Of a stretch of 43,871 nucleotides of DNA, positions 1 through 7,694 are shown piece by piece. The stretch's first letter is position 1. Each line of letters starts with the position of its first letter. The translations under genes were made by a program, and so were the position numbers. The notes beneath the pieces are model-generated. The model was not told where the DNA came from and ran no database searches. It was given only the letters and a program-made list of their open reading frames with translations. The stretch is taken from positions 1 through 43,871 of the forward strand of contig CABUWK010000015.1 of NCBI GenBank assembly GCA_902495325.1. The letters run 5' to 3'. The DNA is from an uncultured Acidiphilium sp. (lineage in GTDB: Bacteria > Bacillota > Clostridia > Christensenellales > Borkfalkiaceae).

Positions 1-2
1 AG

Positions 3-68
3 GCGTACTTGCCGTACTTCAAGCAAAGATTTGCCGCAACGGGCAAAAAAGACGGCTTTAAGGCTTGA
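3..68 (+). CDS. Possible C-terminal tail of a truncated plus-strand gene
   Basis: Reading from base 3 gives an open 21-codon stretch that begins AYLPYFK and ends TGKKDGFKA before TGA at 66-68. Its mix of aromatic and lysine residues looks like an ordinary protein C-terminus, and it would be convergent with the nucleotidyltransferase-like gene. Nothing else supports it: the gene would lie outside the window, no domain can be recognised, and short open frames occur by chance. The other two plus frames carry no better candidate. Confidence 0.3.
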   Translation, partial: AYLPYFKQRFAATGKKDGFKA

Positions 69-169
69 TGGAGTTCAAATCTCTCTCGGCTGTCGCGCAG
101 GTTTATGCTCATACGGAAAAACATTCCGTCAAACAGAAACGTTTCTGCCGATCCTCGGTGCACGGAACA
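69..169. other. Short intergenic stretch with two small inverted repeats
   Basis: No gene is visible. ACGGAA and TTCCGT (113-129) form a 6-bp stem, and CAGAAACGTTTCTG at 134-147 is a perfect 14-bp palindrome. Neither is followed by a run of T on either strand, so they are not convincing intrinsic terminators, although the position after the stop of the nucleotidyltransferase-like gene would suit one. Confidence 0.35.
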
Positions 170-1342
170 TCATTGCGGCCCGCGACCGCTCAGCCCGATG
201 TCCTTCATCAGCCGTGCGGCACGATTTGCCTTTTCCGGGTCGTTTGACACCGCAAGTCTGATTTCTCTTGCTCCGCGTTTCACGCTGCCGCCGAACAAAA
301 GTGTAAACCACCGCCTTATCTCGCAAACCGGAAGCAACCACCCGTGTTTTTCGAGAACGGGATAACGATATTTCAGCGCATCCTTTTTCAGCCACACGCG
401 GGACAAAAGATAGCGGATTTTCCCGCCCTTTTCGTTTCTTCCGATAAAAACGCTGTTTTCAAGAGTTCCGTACACGCCGCCGCTCAATACGAAATTCTCA
501 AATTCCAGATCCGTCTCCGTCCGCTCTTTTCCGCCGAACCATACTTCGGTCAGAGAACGCGCCGCGTCCGCGAACTTCTTCAAACCGCAAATTTCAAGCA
601 ATTCGTTCCGTTTTTCTTCGTTCTGAGGAAGTTTTGTACGAAGGATCCATAGATCGGCGAACGGTTTTACGCCACAGCCGCCGTGCACGACGTGCTTTGC
701 CATATGTGCGATGAAATACAGGTAAAACGTTTCGTCGTTCATTTCAGACTCGCACGTATCGCCGACCCGTTCGCAAATATTCCATATATTCCCGAGAACG
801 AGTTCCGCCTGCCCGGGTCCGTCCTTCTCCGTCAGCAGATAATGCAGTTCGAGATGTACGCCGTTTTCGGAATACATCCCGATATCGTGCGAGCCTTTCG
901 TTCCCTCGCGGTATCCGTTTTGCAAAAGAACCGCGGCGGCGACCCCGAGGGATTCTTCTTTTACGAGAATATCGATATCGCAACTTGTGCGCATCCACGG
1001 CTCGGGATAAAGCCTGCGGATCACGGCGCCCTTCAGCGGGATGAAATCGATATTCGCCCCGACGAAAAGTTTGCGGATCCTGTCCGTTTCGGCGTCAAGC
1101 ATTTCCGCACGGTAAACGGCGGCGAGAAACTGCCTGTCGAATTTGTTTCCGGTCTCCCCTTCCGTAAGAATTCCGCATTTTGCAAGCGCGTCTCCGACCA
1201 GGTGCGCCATATCGTGAGCCTTGGAAAGCCTGTACAGTTCCGACAGGAAGGGAGCGGAAACATCGGGCAGAGCGATTTTGCCGCTCCGCCCGCAGATCTC
1301 GTATCCGATACAATCGATCATCGCTTTTCCGACGCCGTTCAT
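170..1342 (-). CDS. Nucleotidyltransferase-fold family protein (NTP_transf_5-like)
   Basis: A 390-residue protein resembling the uncharacterised nucleotidyltransferase family (Pfam NTP_transf_5, PF14907). The signature is IPLKG at about residues 101-105, followed by YPEPWMRTSCDIDILV (112-127) with the paired acidic residues D122 and D124 expected to hold the metal. A second conserved-looking segment, HDIGMY...VHLELHY, lies at 152-168. Family members often sit near polysaccharide or peptide biosynthesis genes, and their substrate is unknown. The ATG start is preceded by AAAGGGGG at good spacing and by a promoter (1400-1428), so the gene appears to be its own transcript. No signal peptide or membrane segment is visible, so it should be cytosolic. 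The family call is fairly firm; any specific reaction would be a guess. Confidence 0.75.
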   Translation of the reverse strand: MNGVGKAMIDCIGYEICGRSGKIALPDVSAPFLSELYRLSKAHDMAHLVGDALAKCGILTEGETGNKFDRQFLAAVYRAEMLDAETDRIRKLFVGANIDFIPLKGAVIRRLYPEPWMRTSCDIDILVKEESLGVAAAVLLQNGYREGTKGSHDIGMYSENGVHLELHYLLTEKDGPGQAELVLGNIWNICERVGDTCESEMNDETFYLYFIAHMAKHVVHGGCGVKPFADLWILRTKLPQNEEKRNELLEICGLKKFADAARSLTEVWFGGKERTETDLEFENFVLSGGVYGTLENSVFIGRNEKGGKIRYLLSRVWLKKDALKYRYPVLEKHGWLLPVCEIRRWFTLLFGGSVKRGAREIRLAVSNDPEKANRAARLMKDIGLSGRGPQ

Positions 1343-1399
1343 AGCTTTCCCCCTTTCTGCGCCGGCTTTTCCCGACGGAAAACCCGAGCCTTCCGTTTT

Positions 1400-1428
1400 A
1401 TCTTAGCACATTCCTTTTAAAATTTCAA
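1400..1428 (-). promoter_or_regulatory. Sigma-A-type promoter of the nucleotidyltransferase-like gene
   Basis: On the minus strand a TTGAAA -35 (1423-1428) is separated by exactly 17 bases from TAAGAT (1400-1405). The -10 is preceded by TGC, an extended -10 feature. It lies about 58 bases upstream of the start codon. Confidence 0.65.
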
Positions 1429-1509
1429 CTGCCCCGGCATCCAAAACAAAAGTTTTTGGCGTCCCCCGTGAGTTTTCCGATATTGCTCGCCGGAACTCCT
1501 GAAAAAAAG

Positions 1510-2226
1510 TCAGTTCATCTCCTCGATATGATAAATATAATCGAGAGATTTCAAAGCTTCGATTATTTCTTTATGCGTTTTGTATTTTTTGAGTTCCGGA
1601 CTGATGATCGTAAGCGTGATCGAAAAGACGCTGAGCCCGGAACCAGCATAAGCGGAATTTGCCTCGATATCGTCGATCCTTAAGCCAAGGCGGCGAATGG
1701 TAGAAACGAAATTCTGCAAAGATCCCCTTTCTTTCAGTTCAAGGTGGATCTCGAAATGATTGGAACGGTTCTTCAGATAAATTTCGATCCGCGGGAAAAG
1801 GGCGAGAATGACAAGCAATGCGATAAAAAGGACAAACGAAACGGTATAAAACCCCGCTCCGACGCAAAGCCCGAGAAAAGCCCCTGCCAGAAGCCCCGCC
1901 GCGGTGGTAAGCCCCTTGATCTGATTTCTCGCGCTGAACACCACCGATTTCAGGCTGATCGCGATCGCGCCGATCACAGCCGAAGCGGACAGAACGGGAA
2001 TAAATACCCCGTTTCCGTTTTCAAGCATCAGATCGAGAACGATGGATACGGCGGACGTAAGCGTGATCAGAACAAAAGTTCTCAGCCCTGCGGAATGCCT
2101 TTTGCTCGCCCGTTCCAGCCCCATGACGGACGCATAGACAACGGCGATGAATACCCGTAAAAGAGCGGATGAAATATTCGTTTTGCCCGCCCATTCGCCG
2201 AGCAGCATAACAACGGGATCTTTCAT
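1510..2226 (-). CDS. MgtC/SapB-family membrane protein
   Basis: A 238-residue integral membrane protein with the MgtC family hallmark GLERASKRHSAGLRT at residues 36-50, followed by hydrophobic segments to about 150. A soluble C-terminal domain (about 160-238, beginning ...RSNHFEIHLEL and ending IEEMN) has the alternating pattern of an ACT-like fold, as in full-length MgtC proteins. MgtC relatives modulate Mg2+ homeostasis, membrane potential or P-type ATPases rather than transporting Mg2+ themselves. Its start codon overlaps the stop of the upstream antiporter gene by four bases (ATGA), so the two are co-translated. This suggests a joint role in ion or membrane-potential homeostasis. The family assignment is strong; the exact role is unknown. 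Confidence 0.85.
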   Translation of the reverse strand: MKDPVVMLLGEWAGKTNISSALLRVFIAVVYASVMGLERASKRHSAGLRTFVLITLTSAVSIVLDLMLENGNGVFIPVLSASAVIGAIAISLKSVVFSARNQIKGLTTAAGLLAGAFLGLCVGAGFYTVSFVLFIALLVILALFPRIEIYLKNRSNHFEIHLELKERGSLQNFVSTIRRLGLRIDDIEANSAYAGSGLSVFSITLTIISPELKKYKTHKEIIEALKSLDYIYHIEEMN

Positions 2227-3656
2227 ACTTTTCTCTCCTTAAGCTTATTTCTTACCGCCTCGTATTGCTCTTCGGCGGCTTCCGAAAATGCGTCCTCGTC
2301 CTCCGTCAGGCGGCTTTCCCGTTCGGGAATTTCTTTCTGTATTTCCCTGATTTTGCGGATCAGGATCTCCACGTCGGAAAGTTTCTCCGTTTCGGGCGGC
2401 GCCGGCACGATGTCGTCCAGTTTATCCGAATAGGAACCGGACAAGTAAAGCGACAGTTTGGCAAGCGCCGGTCCCACCAGTTCGTACAACACGCTGGAAG
2501 CCAGAATCACCGTTTCGAGCGCGACGCCCGACTCTCCGCCCAGCGTTCTCGCGCCGAGCGCGGCAAGCCCGATCGCCACCCCCGCCTGAGGAACGAGCGC
2601 GAACCCGAGATAATTTCTCACTTTTTTATCTTTCTTCACGGCAAGACAGCCGAGATACGCGCCGCCGTATTTCCCGACGATACGCGCCACGAAATAGCAC
2701 ACGCCCACCGCAATAAGGGGCACGCTGCCGATCGCCGCCGAATTGTTCACGAGAGAATCGAGCTTAAAGTTCAGCCCGGAGCGGACGAAAAACAGCAACA
2801 AAACGGGCGGGGAAAAGTAATTGAGTTGTTTGAACAGCTTATCGTCTCCCGTCAGGTTGATATAAACCGTTCCCATGGACATACATCCGAGCAGGGGCGA
2901 AACGTCGAGCACGGCGCAGATCCCGCAAAAAAACAGCAAAAGGGCGATCGAAATGATCAGGCGATTGTCCGTGGAACGCTTTTTCGGCATCAGCCATTTC
3001 ATCAGAACGCCGAAAAAACCGCCGAGGAGGAGAACGCCGAGATTCAGAAGAAGGGGTTTCACCACACTTCCCGCACTGAATACGCCGGAAGAAAGGGCTA
3101 CCGCCACCGATATCGCCACGCTGTAAGCGACAAGCCCCACGATATCGTCCAGCGCGACGACCTGCAAAAGCGTATCCACGAAATCCCCCTTCGCGCCCGT
3201 CTGACGGATCGTCATTACGGTGGAAGCGGGGGCGGTCGCCGCCGCAAGCGCGGAGATCACGAGAGAAAAAGCCAGGTCGAGTTTCAGAATCGCAAAGGAA
3301 ACGAGAAACACCGCGACGGAAGCCGTAAGCGCCTCGAGCACCGTGATCAGAACCACTTTCGCTCCGTTTTTCTTCAGCGAAGAAAACGTAAAAAATTCTC
3401 CCGTGGAAAATGCGATAAATGCGAGCGCGATATCGGACAGAAACGCCGAACCTTCGATCACGCTTTCGGGGATCAGCCCGAAACAATAGGGTCCGAGAAG
3501 GATCCCCGCAAAAATATATGCCGTAACGTTCGGCAGTTTCAGAAGTTTCGTCAGCCTTGTCATCAGAAAACCGCAGATCAGCATGAGCGAAACGGAAACG
3601 ATGATCACCGCTACGGGCGACGTGATATTAAGTTTTATGTAAATATCTTTCAACAT
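2223..3656 (-). CDS. Cation/proton antiporter, CPA2-type (Na+/H+ exchanger family)
   Basis: A 477-residue protein with about 12 hydrophobic segments covering residues 12-415 and a charged, acidic cytosolic tail (about 420-477). The sequence TAPASTVMTIRQTG (141-154) and the paired Asp in ALDDIVG (D170-D171) are characteristic of CPA2 antiporters, where the two acids carry the transported cation or proton. GILLGPYCFG (51-60) matches the usual N-terminal loop. No TrkA-N (RCK) domain follows, unlike KefB/KefC. The AAAGGAGGG ribosome site lies about 14 bases from ATG, longer than usual, but an in-frame stop just upstream and the lack of another start codon fix this choice. It is coupled to the MgtC-like gene through an ATGA overlap. 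Confidence 0.85.
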   Translation of the reverse strand: MLKDIYIKLNITSPVAVIIVSVSLMLICGFLMTRLTKLLKLPNVTAYIFAGILLGPYCFGLIPESVIEGSAFLSDIALAFIAFSTGEFFTFSSLKKNGAKVVLITVLEALTASVAVFLVSFAILKLDLAFSLVISALAAATAPASTVMTIRQTGAKGDFVDTLLQVVALDDIVGLVAYSVAISVAVALSSGVFSAGSVVKPLLLNLGVLLLGGFFGVLMKWLMPKKRSTDNRLIISIALLLFFCGICAVLDVSPLLGCMSMGTVYINLTGDDKLFKQLNYFSPPVLLLFFVRSGLNFKLDSLVNNSAAIGSVPLIAVGVCYFVARIVGKYGGAYLGCLAVKKDKKVRNYLGFALVPQAGVAIGLAALGARTLGGESGVALETVILASSVLYELVGPALAKLSLYLSGSYSDKLDDIVPAPPETEKLSDVEILIRKIREIQKEIPERESRLTEDEDAFSEAAEEQYEAVRNKLKERKV

Positions 3657-3819
3657 GTTATTCTGTTATCCCTCCTTTGCCGCCGTTCCCTCCGACCCCG
3701 CGACGGCGGGCAGAAACGCCCTTTTTCCGTAAAATAATCGCCGGTTTGCCGAAGAACAAACCGACGGTCGGATCAAAGCTCGGCATCAGCCGCAAATTAT
3801 GCCCGGCTTTTGCCTGTTT
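3657..3819 (-). other. Intergenic region between MBL-fold gene and antiporter: weak hairpin and weak promoter candidate
   Basis: CGGTTTG and CAAACCG form a perfect 7-bp stem at 3742-3763. On the minus strand it is followed by GCGATTATTTT, which could be a weak terminator for the preceding five-gene unit. A poor promoter-like pair, TTGTTC (3754-3759) and TATTTT (3731-3736) 17 bases apart, overlaps it. Neither is strong. The antiporter pair may use this promoter or be reached by read-through. Confidence 0.3.
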
Positions 3820-4638
3820 TTATTTTAAAATTGCCGTTTTATCGAATGCGTTTATATTTTTTGCTCCCGTTTTTTCGATCCACGCCCGGGTTTCGAGCGT
3901 TTTGTACGGACCCGAATTATACCCCTTTCCGCAAGGGTCGTTATTCCACAACCATTCCGGCGTGCACCACAGACAAACCTTCGGATTTACGAGCTTATAG
4001 AATTCTTCGTTTACGCCCTGTTGTCCGTGATGCGCCATCTGCACGATATCCGACGGCAGAAGACAGCCGAATTCGTCCGTCACTTCCCGTTGCCGCTTGA
4101 AATTCATGTCCCCCAGAATGAGAATATCGCTTCCCCGCGTTTTCACTTTGTATACGATCGACGAACAGTTCAGATCGTTTTCGAAAGCGATTCCCGTGGA
4201 AAGAGGAATAAACTCAAACCCCGCCGCGCCGATCGTTTCTCCCTTTACCGGTTTTTCGGTCGGGATCCCGGCATTTTTTATCGCACTTTCGAGTGCCGGC
4301 ACGCAGGACGTCCTGTGATCCCGCGTTTCGAGCTCCGCGATGTAATCCTCGGGCGGAAAGTCGTAATAAACTTTGTCTATCCGGATCCTTCCCCGTCCGG
4401 CAATGCCCGTAAGCGCCTGAATGTGATCGTGATGGGGATGGGTCAGAAACCATGCGTTCACTCTTCCGCCGAGTTTCCGTAAAAGATCTTCGAGATTGCG
4501 GCTCTCGTTCGCCGTTCCGCCGTCGATCGCAACGACGCCTTTATCGCTTTGCAGCACGATACCCATGCTCTGCGTATGCCCGACGGACGGCATCAGATAA
4601 AGGGTGTCTCCGCCGAGATATTCCGTTTGTTCCATCAT
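3820..4638 (-). CDS. Metallo-beta-lactamase-fold hydrolase, ComEC-like type
   Basis: A 272-residue soluble protein carrying the canonical metal motif THPHHDH at residues 66-72 (H67, H69, D71, H72). An upstream VAIDGG strand and later LILGDMN and MAHHGQQG supply the further Asp and His ligands expected in an MBL fold. The shape, with GDMN followed by AHHG, resembles the free-standing relatives of the ComEC C-terminal MBL domain. There is no signal peptide, so cytosolic action is likely. It starts ATGATG, and the first ATG overlaps the TGA of the upstream GH106-like gene, so the two are translationally coupled. That implies a role in the same sugar pathway, for example a lactonase or phosphodiesterase step, but the substrate cannot be read from sequence. 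Confidence 0.8.
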   Translation of the reverse strand: MMEQTEYLGGDTLYLMPSVGHTQSMGIVLQSDKGVVAIDGGTANESRNLEDLLRKLGGRVNAWFLTHPHHDHIQALTGIAGRGRIRIDKVYYDFPPEDYIAELETRDHRTSCVPALESAIKNAGIPTEKPVKGETIGAAGFEFIPLSTGIAFENDLNCSSIVYKVKTRGSDILILGDMNFKRQREVTDEFGCLLPSDIVQMAHHGQQGVNEEFYKLVNPKVCLWCTPEWLWNNDPCGKGYNSGPYKTLETRAWIEKTGAKNINAFDKTAILK

Positions 4639-7616
4639 TTCGATATTCTCCGAATTTCCGCTTTCAAAAGCCCGTTTTTCATCAGTACGAATTCCTCCCT
4701 TCTGTGTTCGCCCGTCAGCCTGAAATGCAAAGGAACGGTCGAGGGCGGATCGGCGACATCCCTGTGCAAAGGTCCGAAAACATTCTTTCTCGACAGAGAA
4801 ACCGTAACCGAAACGCTTTCTCCTTCGGAAATAAATGTGGCTCTATAAGGCGGAAAAGCAAGCATTTTGCATTCCTTTATCCCGTTCTTTCCCGAAACCG
4901 TGACCTTTGCGGTCGCCCCGCCGTAATCGACTTTTATTTCGTATTTCCCTTTCCCGACCGGCAGATCGTATACGATCTCTCCGCCGTAAAAAGGAAGCCC
5001 CTGTTCGCACACGTTCCCCAAATGCAGCTTATCGGGAAGGCGGACGATCGCCGCATAACTTCCTTCCGTTTTCACCCCGAAATTCCCGGCGAGATAAAAG
5101 TTTTCAAGCGCGGGATCCCCGTCGAAAACGCACGACGCCCGCAACAGGTTCTCCCCTTTTTTCGCCGACCCGTTTCCGATCGCGATTTTTTCAAAGCAAC
5201 GATCCGCAAAACCCGCGGCGCAAGGCTTTCCGCCGAGTTTTTTTCCGTTCAGCGAAAATTCGAACAGACCAAGGTCTTCCCCGATCAGATCGATACTTTC
5301 CGGAATCTCCTCGATACGGAACTTAAATTCCGTAACGACGTTCAGCGGTTTGCAGGTCTCCTTTTTAAACCACGGCTGAAACATATTTCTGCCGCGGAGC
5401 GGAAGCCCGGCAAAGGCGCGGAGATCGTTATCGTGAAAAATCAGTTCTTTTTCTCCTTTTCCCTCGCCCTTCACCGTCATGACCGCCCGATCGAGAACAA
5501 GTATATTCGGCTCGGAAAGAGAATATGCGAATTCCGAAGGCAGTTTTACGGTTTCGCCGGGACGAAGCCGATCGTCACCGTGCGGCGCGCACTCCGTTAT
5601 TTCCCCGCGGTTGACGAAGAAAACTTTTTCTTCCGTTCCGCAAAGGGAAAGAATGATTTCTCCCGAAAACAGGTCGTTTCCGACTTCGCCCGTTCTCGGG
5701 TCGAACGTCTTTGCGACATACCCGTTCTTTATTTTCATGCGGACGGTTTTTCCGTTCTCTCTGTCCGTATTCACGACGGCAAACGTAAATTCCGCAAAAT
5801 CGCTCTTTCCCTTTATGCGGGAGATCACGCCTTCGGTCGTTTCCGAAAAAACGGGAAAATCCTGTTTCTCCTTCAGTTTTTCCGCAAGCGCCCTTTCGTC
5901 TCCGCCGAAATACTCTCCGAAAAAGCTTCCTTCGTATTTTTCCCCGCCGACGACCGACGGATATCCCCCGCCGAAAATAACTTCTCCGCCGTTTCCGCAA
6001 AATTCCTTCAGCAGTTCGAACGTTTCCCGCCGCATCGAATACAACCCGTAAACAACCACTCTTCCATAGCGTTTGTTTCCGAGCAAAATCGTCTGTTTAT
6101 CGACTTTTCCGTTGGCTTTTAATAAAATTTCACTCCCGTAATCAAACTCGACCCCGCCATAAACCAGGGCTTCGGAAAGACTTCTGTACTTTTGTTCGAC
6201 CGAACGGAACAGTTCGCTTTTTGCCCGGAACGGCGCATCGAAACCGCCGAGTCTCGCCAAGCCCCACACGCTTTCCACGGGATGAATGACAAGCGTTTCC
6301 GCAAGGCTTTCCCCCGACAGCGCGAGGGACATCCTCGCGAAATAATCTTCCACACAGGCATAATCTTTCCACCAGGCGGACTGTACGGAAATGCTCGCGG
6401 GATAGTCCCGTTTGGATTCCCCTTTCATCGTATACCATGAAAGATGAGTACAGCGGGAATTTATGCCGAGCATTGTCTGCCAGTCCCCGATCGCTTTGTA
6501 TCTCGCAAAAGGGGTCTGCCAGCCCGTAGCGCCGTAAAGCTCGGAAACAACGCGTTTTTTCCCGAACTGCTCCGCAACGGACGAACACGTTTTCACGGCG
6601 GCAAAATGAGTTGCCGTGGAACCGAGATTGTCGATCCCGGGCTCATCCATATAATAGTAACAAGCAGCCAGATCTCCGCACATCAATGCCTGCCCGGCAA
6701 GATCGTCTTCGTTTAAAAGATGCCCCGTAAATTTCAGTTTGTAATTCCGGCAAAGATCGCGGTAAGGTTTGAAGAAGGCGGAAAGAAAGAGATCGAGACA
6801 GGTTTCCGTGTAGCGGTATGCCGCGCGCGAAAACTCTTCTTCGCAAAAACGAAAAGCGATCTCGGGGAGCTTTTCTTCGATTTTCTCGCCGAACAGTTCG
6901 CGGTATCTTGCAAACGCCTTCCCCGTATAGGGAAAACGGAATAAAGCGTCTTCTCCGCTCTGCCCGAATCCGTTGAAAAAACATCCGCGGTGCGGTTCGT
7001 CGGTAAAGATCCCGCAGATCTCCTTCCCGAACAGGTCTCCCAAGCTCTCCCTGTATTTCTCGTACGTGGTTTCGAAAAAATACCTCACGGCTTCATCGTT
7101 CATCAGATCCACATAGGTATTTCCGTTGTAAAACGCTTCTTTCGCCTGCTCCTTTACGGAAAAACCGACAAGCGTTTCCTCCTCTTTTCTCTCGCCTTCG
7201 GCAATGCGGTATGCCGTCATTTCTCCCTTTCCGGGATCGCCGGCAAACTTCACGAAAAAGTTAAAATCTCCTTCCCTGCCGGGGTCGACAACAAGAGATT
7301 TCAGCCTGTATTCCGGTTTTTCCGTCACCTTGCCGCCGCAGGTCCCGGAAGGCCAGCGATCTTCGTCGTACAGATAAGCCTCTAAGCCGAGAGAAGAAAG
7401 CTTTTTCGCGCCTTTTCCGATCAGCGAAAGCCATTTTTCACCCATATACGGCGTGACAAGTCCCGTGCGGGAATGAAGATAAGCGCCGCCGAAACCCATC
7501 TTCCGGAAGGCTTCCGCCTGGCGGTTCGTCTCCTCTTCCGAAAGATCGCCGTTCAGCGACCAGAAGGGTTTCGCCCTGTAATATGCGATTGGGTTTTTCA
7601 GATCTTTTTCGTCCAT
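4635..7616 (-). CDS. Large glycoside hydrolase, GH106 (alpha-L-rhamnosidase)-like
   Basis: A 993-residue cytosolic enzyme. The N-terminal half has the pattern of a barrel glycosidase: PFWSLNGDLSEEE near the start, then AYLYDEDRWPSGTCGG, CGIFTDEPHRGC and YYYMDEPGIDNLG, with acids suitable for catalysis. The middle (roughly 480-610) reads like the GATase-like domain seen in GH106-type proteins (VVVYGLYSMRR...GGEVIFGGGYP). The C-terminal third is beta-rich, with a galactose-binding-like segment (FEFSLNGKKLGG). These features match the GH106-related family (PF17132), whose characterised members are alpha-L-rhamnosidases. The linkage cut here is not established. ATG at 7616 is chosen because the conserved region begins shortly after it; a TTG 54 bases upstream is the only earlier option. 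The gene overlaps the MBL-fold gene by four bases. Confidence 0.7.
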   Translation of the reverse strand: MDEKDLKNPIAYYRAKPFWSLNGDLSEEETNRQAEAFRKMGFGGAYLHSRTGLVTPYMGEKWLSLIGKGAKKLSSLGLEAYLYDEDRWPSGTCGGKVTEKPEYRLKSLVVDPGREGDFNFFVKFAGDPGKGEMTAYRIAEGERKEEETLVGFSVKEQAKEAFYNGNTYVDLMNDEAVRYFFETTYEKYRESLGDLFGKEICGIFTDEPHRGCFFNGFGQSGEDALFRFPYTGKAFARYRELFGEKIEEKLPEIAFRFCEEEFSRAAYRYTETCLDLFLSAFFKPYRDLCRNYKLKFTGHLLNEDDLAGQALMCGDLAACYYYMDEPGIDNLGSTATHFAAVKTCSSVAEQFGKKRVVSELYGATGWQTPFARYKAIGDWQTMLGINSRCTHLSWYTMKGESKRDYPASISVQSAWWKDYACVEDYFARMSLALSGESLAETLVIHPVESVWGLARLGGFDAPFRAKSELFRSVEQKYRSLSEALVYGGVEFDYGSEILLKANGKVDKQTILLGNKRYGRVVVYGLYSMRRETFELLKEFCGNGGEVIFGGGYPSVVGGEKYEGSFFGEYFGGDERALAEKLKEKQDFPVFSETTEGVISRIKGKSDFAEFTFAVVNTDRENGKTVRMKIKNGYVAKTFDPRTGEVGNDLFSGEIILSLCGTEEKVFFVNRGEITECAPHGDDRLRPGETVKLPSEFAYSLSEPNILVLDRAVMTVKGEGKGEKELIFHDNDLRAFAGLPLRGRNMFQPWFKKETCKPLNVVTEFKFRIEEIPESIDLIGEDLGLFEFSLNGKKLGGKPCAAGFADRCFEKIAIGNGSAKKGENLLRASCVFDGDPALENFYLAGNFGVKTEGSYAAIVRLPDKLHLGNVCEQGLPFYGGEIVYDLPVGKGKYEIKVDYGGATAKVTVSGKNGIKECKMLAFPPYRATFISEGESVSVTVSLSRKNVFGPLHRDVADPPSTVPLHFRLTGEHRREEFVLMKNGLLKAEIRRISK

Positions 7617-7694
7617 AAACTGCCGTTTTCCCTTACGGGAAGAAATCGTGCCGCCCGCACCGATCGTCAAACGCGTCCGCGGGCGGAAAAGAAA

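Noticed and set aside
134..147. 14-bp palindrome CAGAAACGTTTCTG as an operator or terminator
   Set aside because: It lies downstream of a stop codon with no T-run and no promoter nearby; a chance palindrome is possible.
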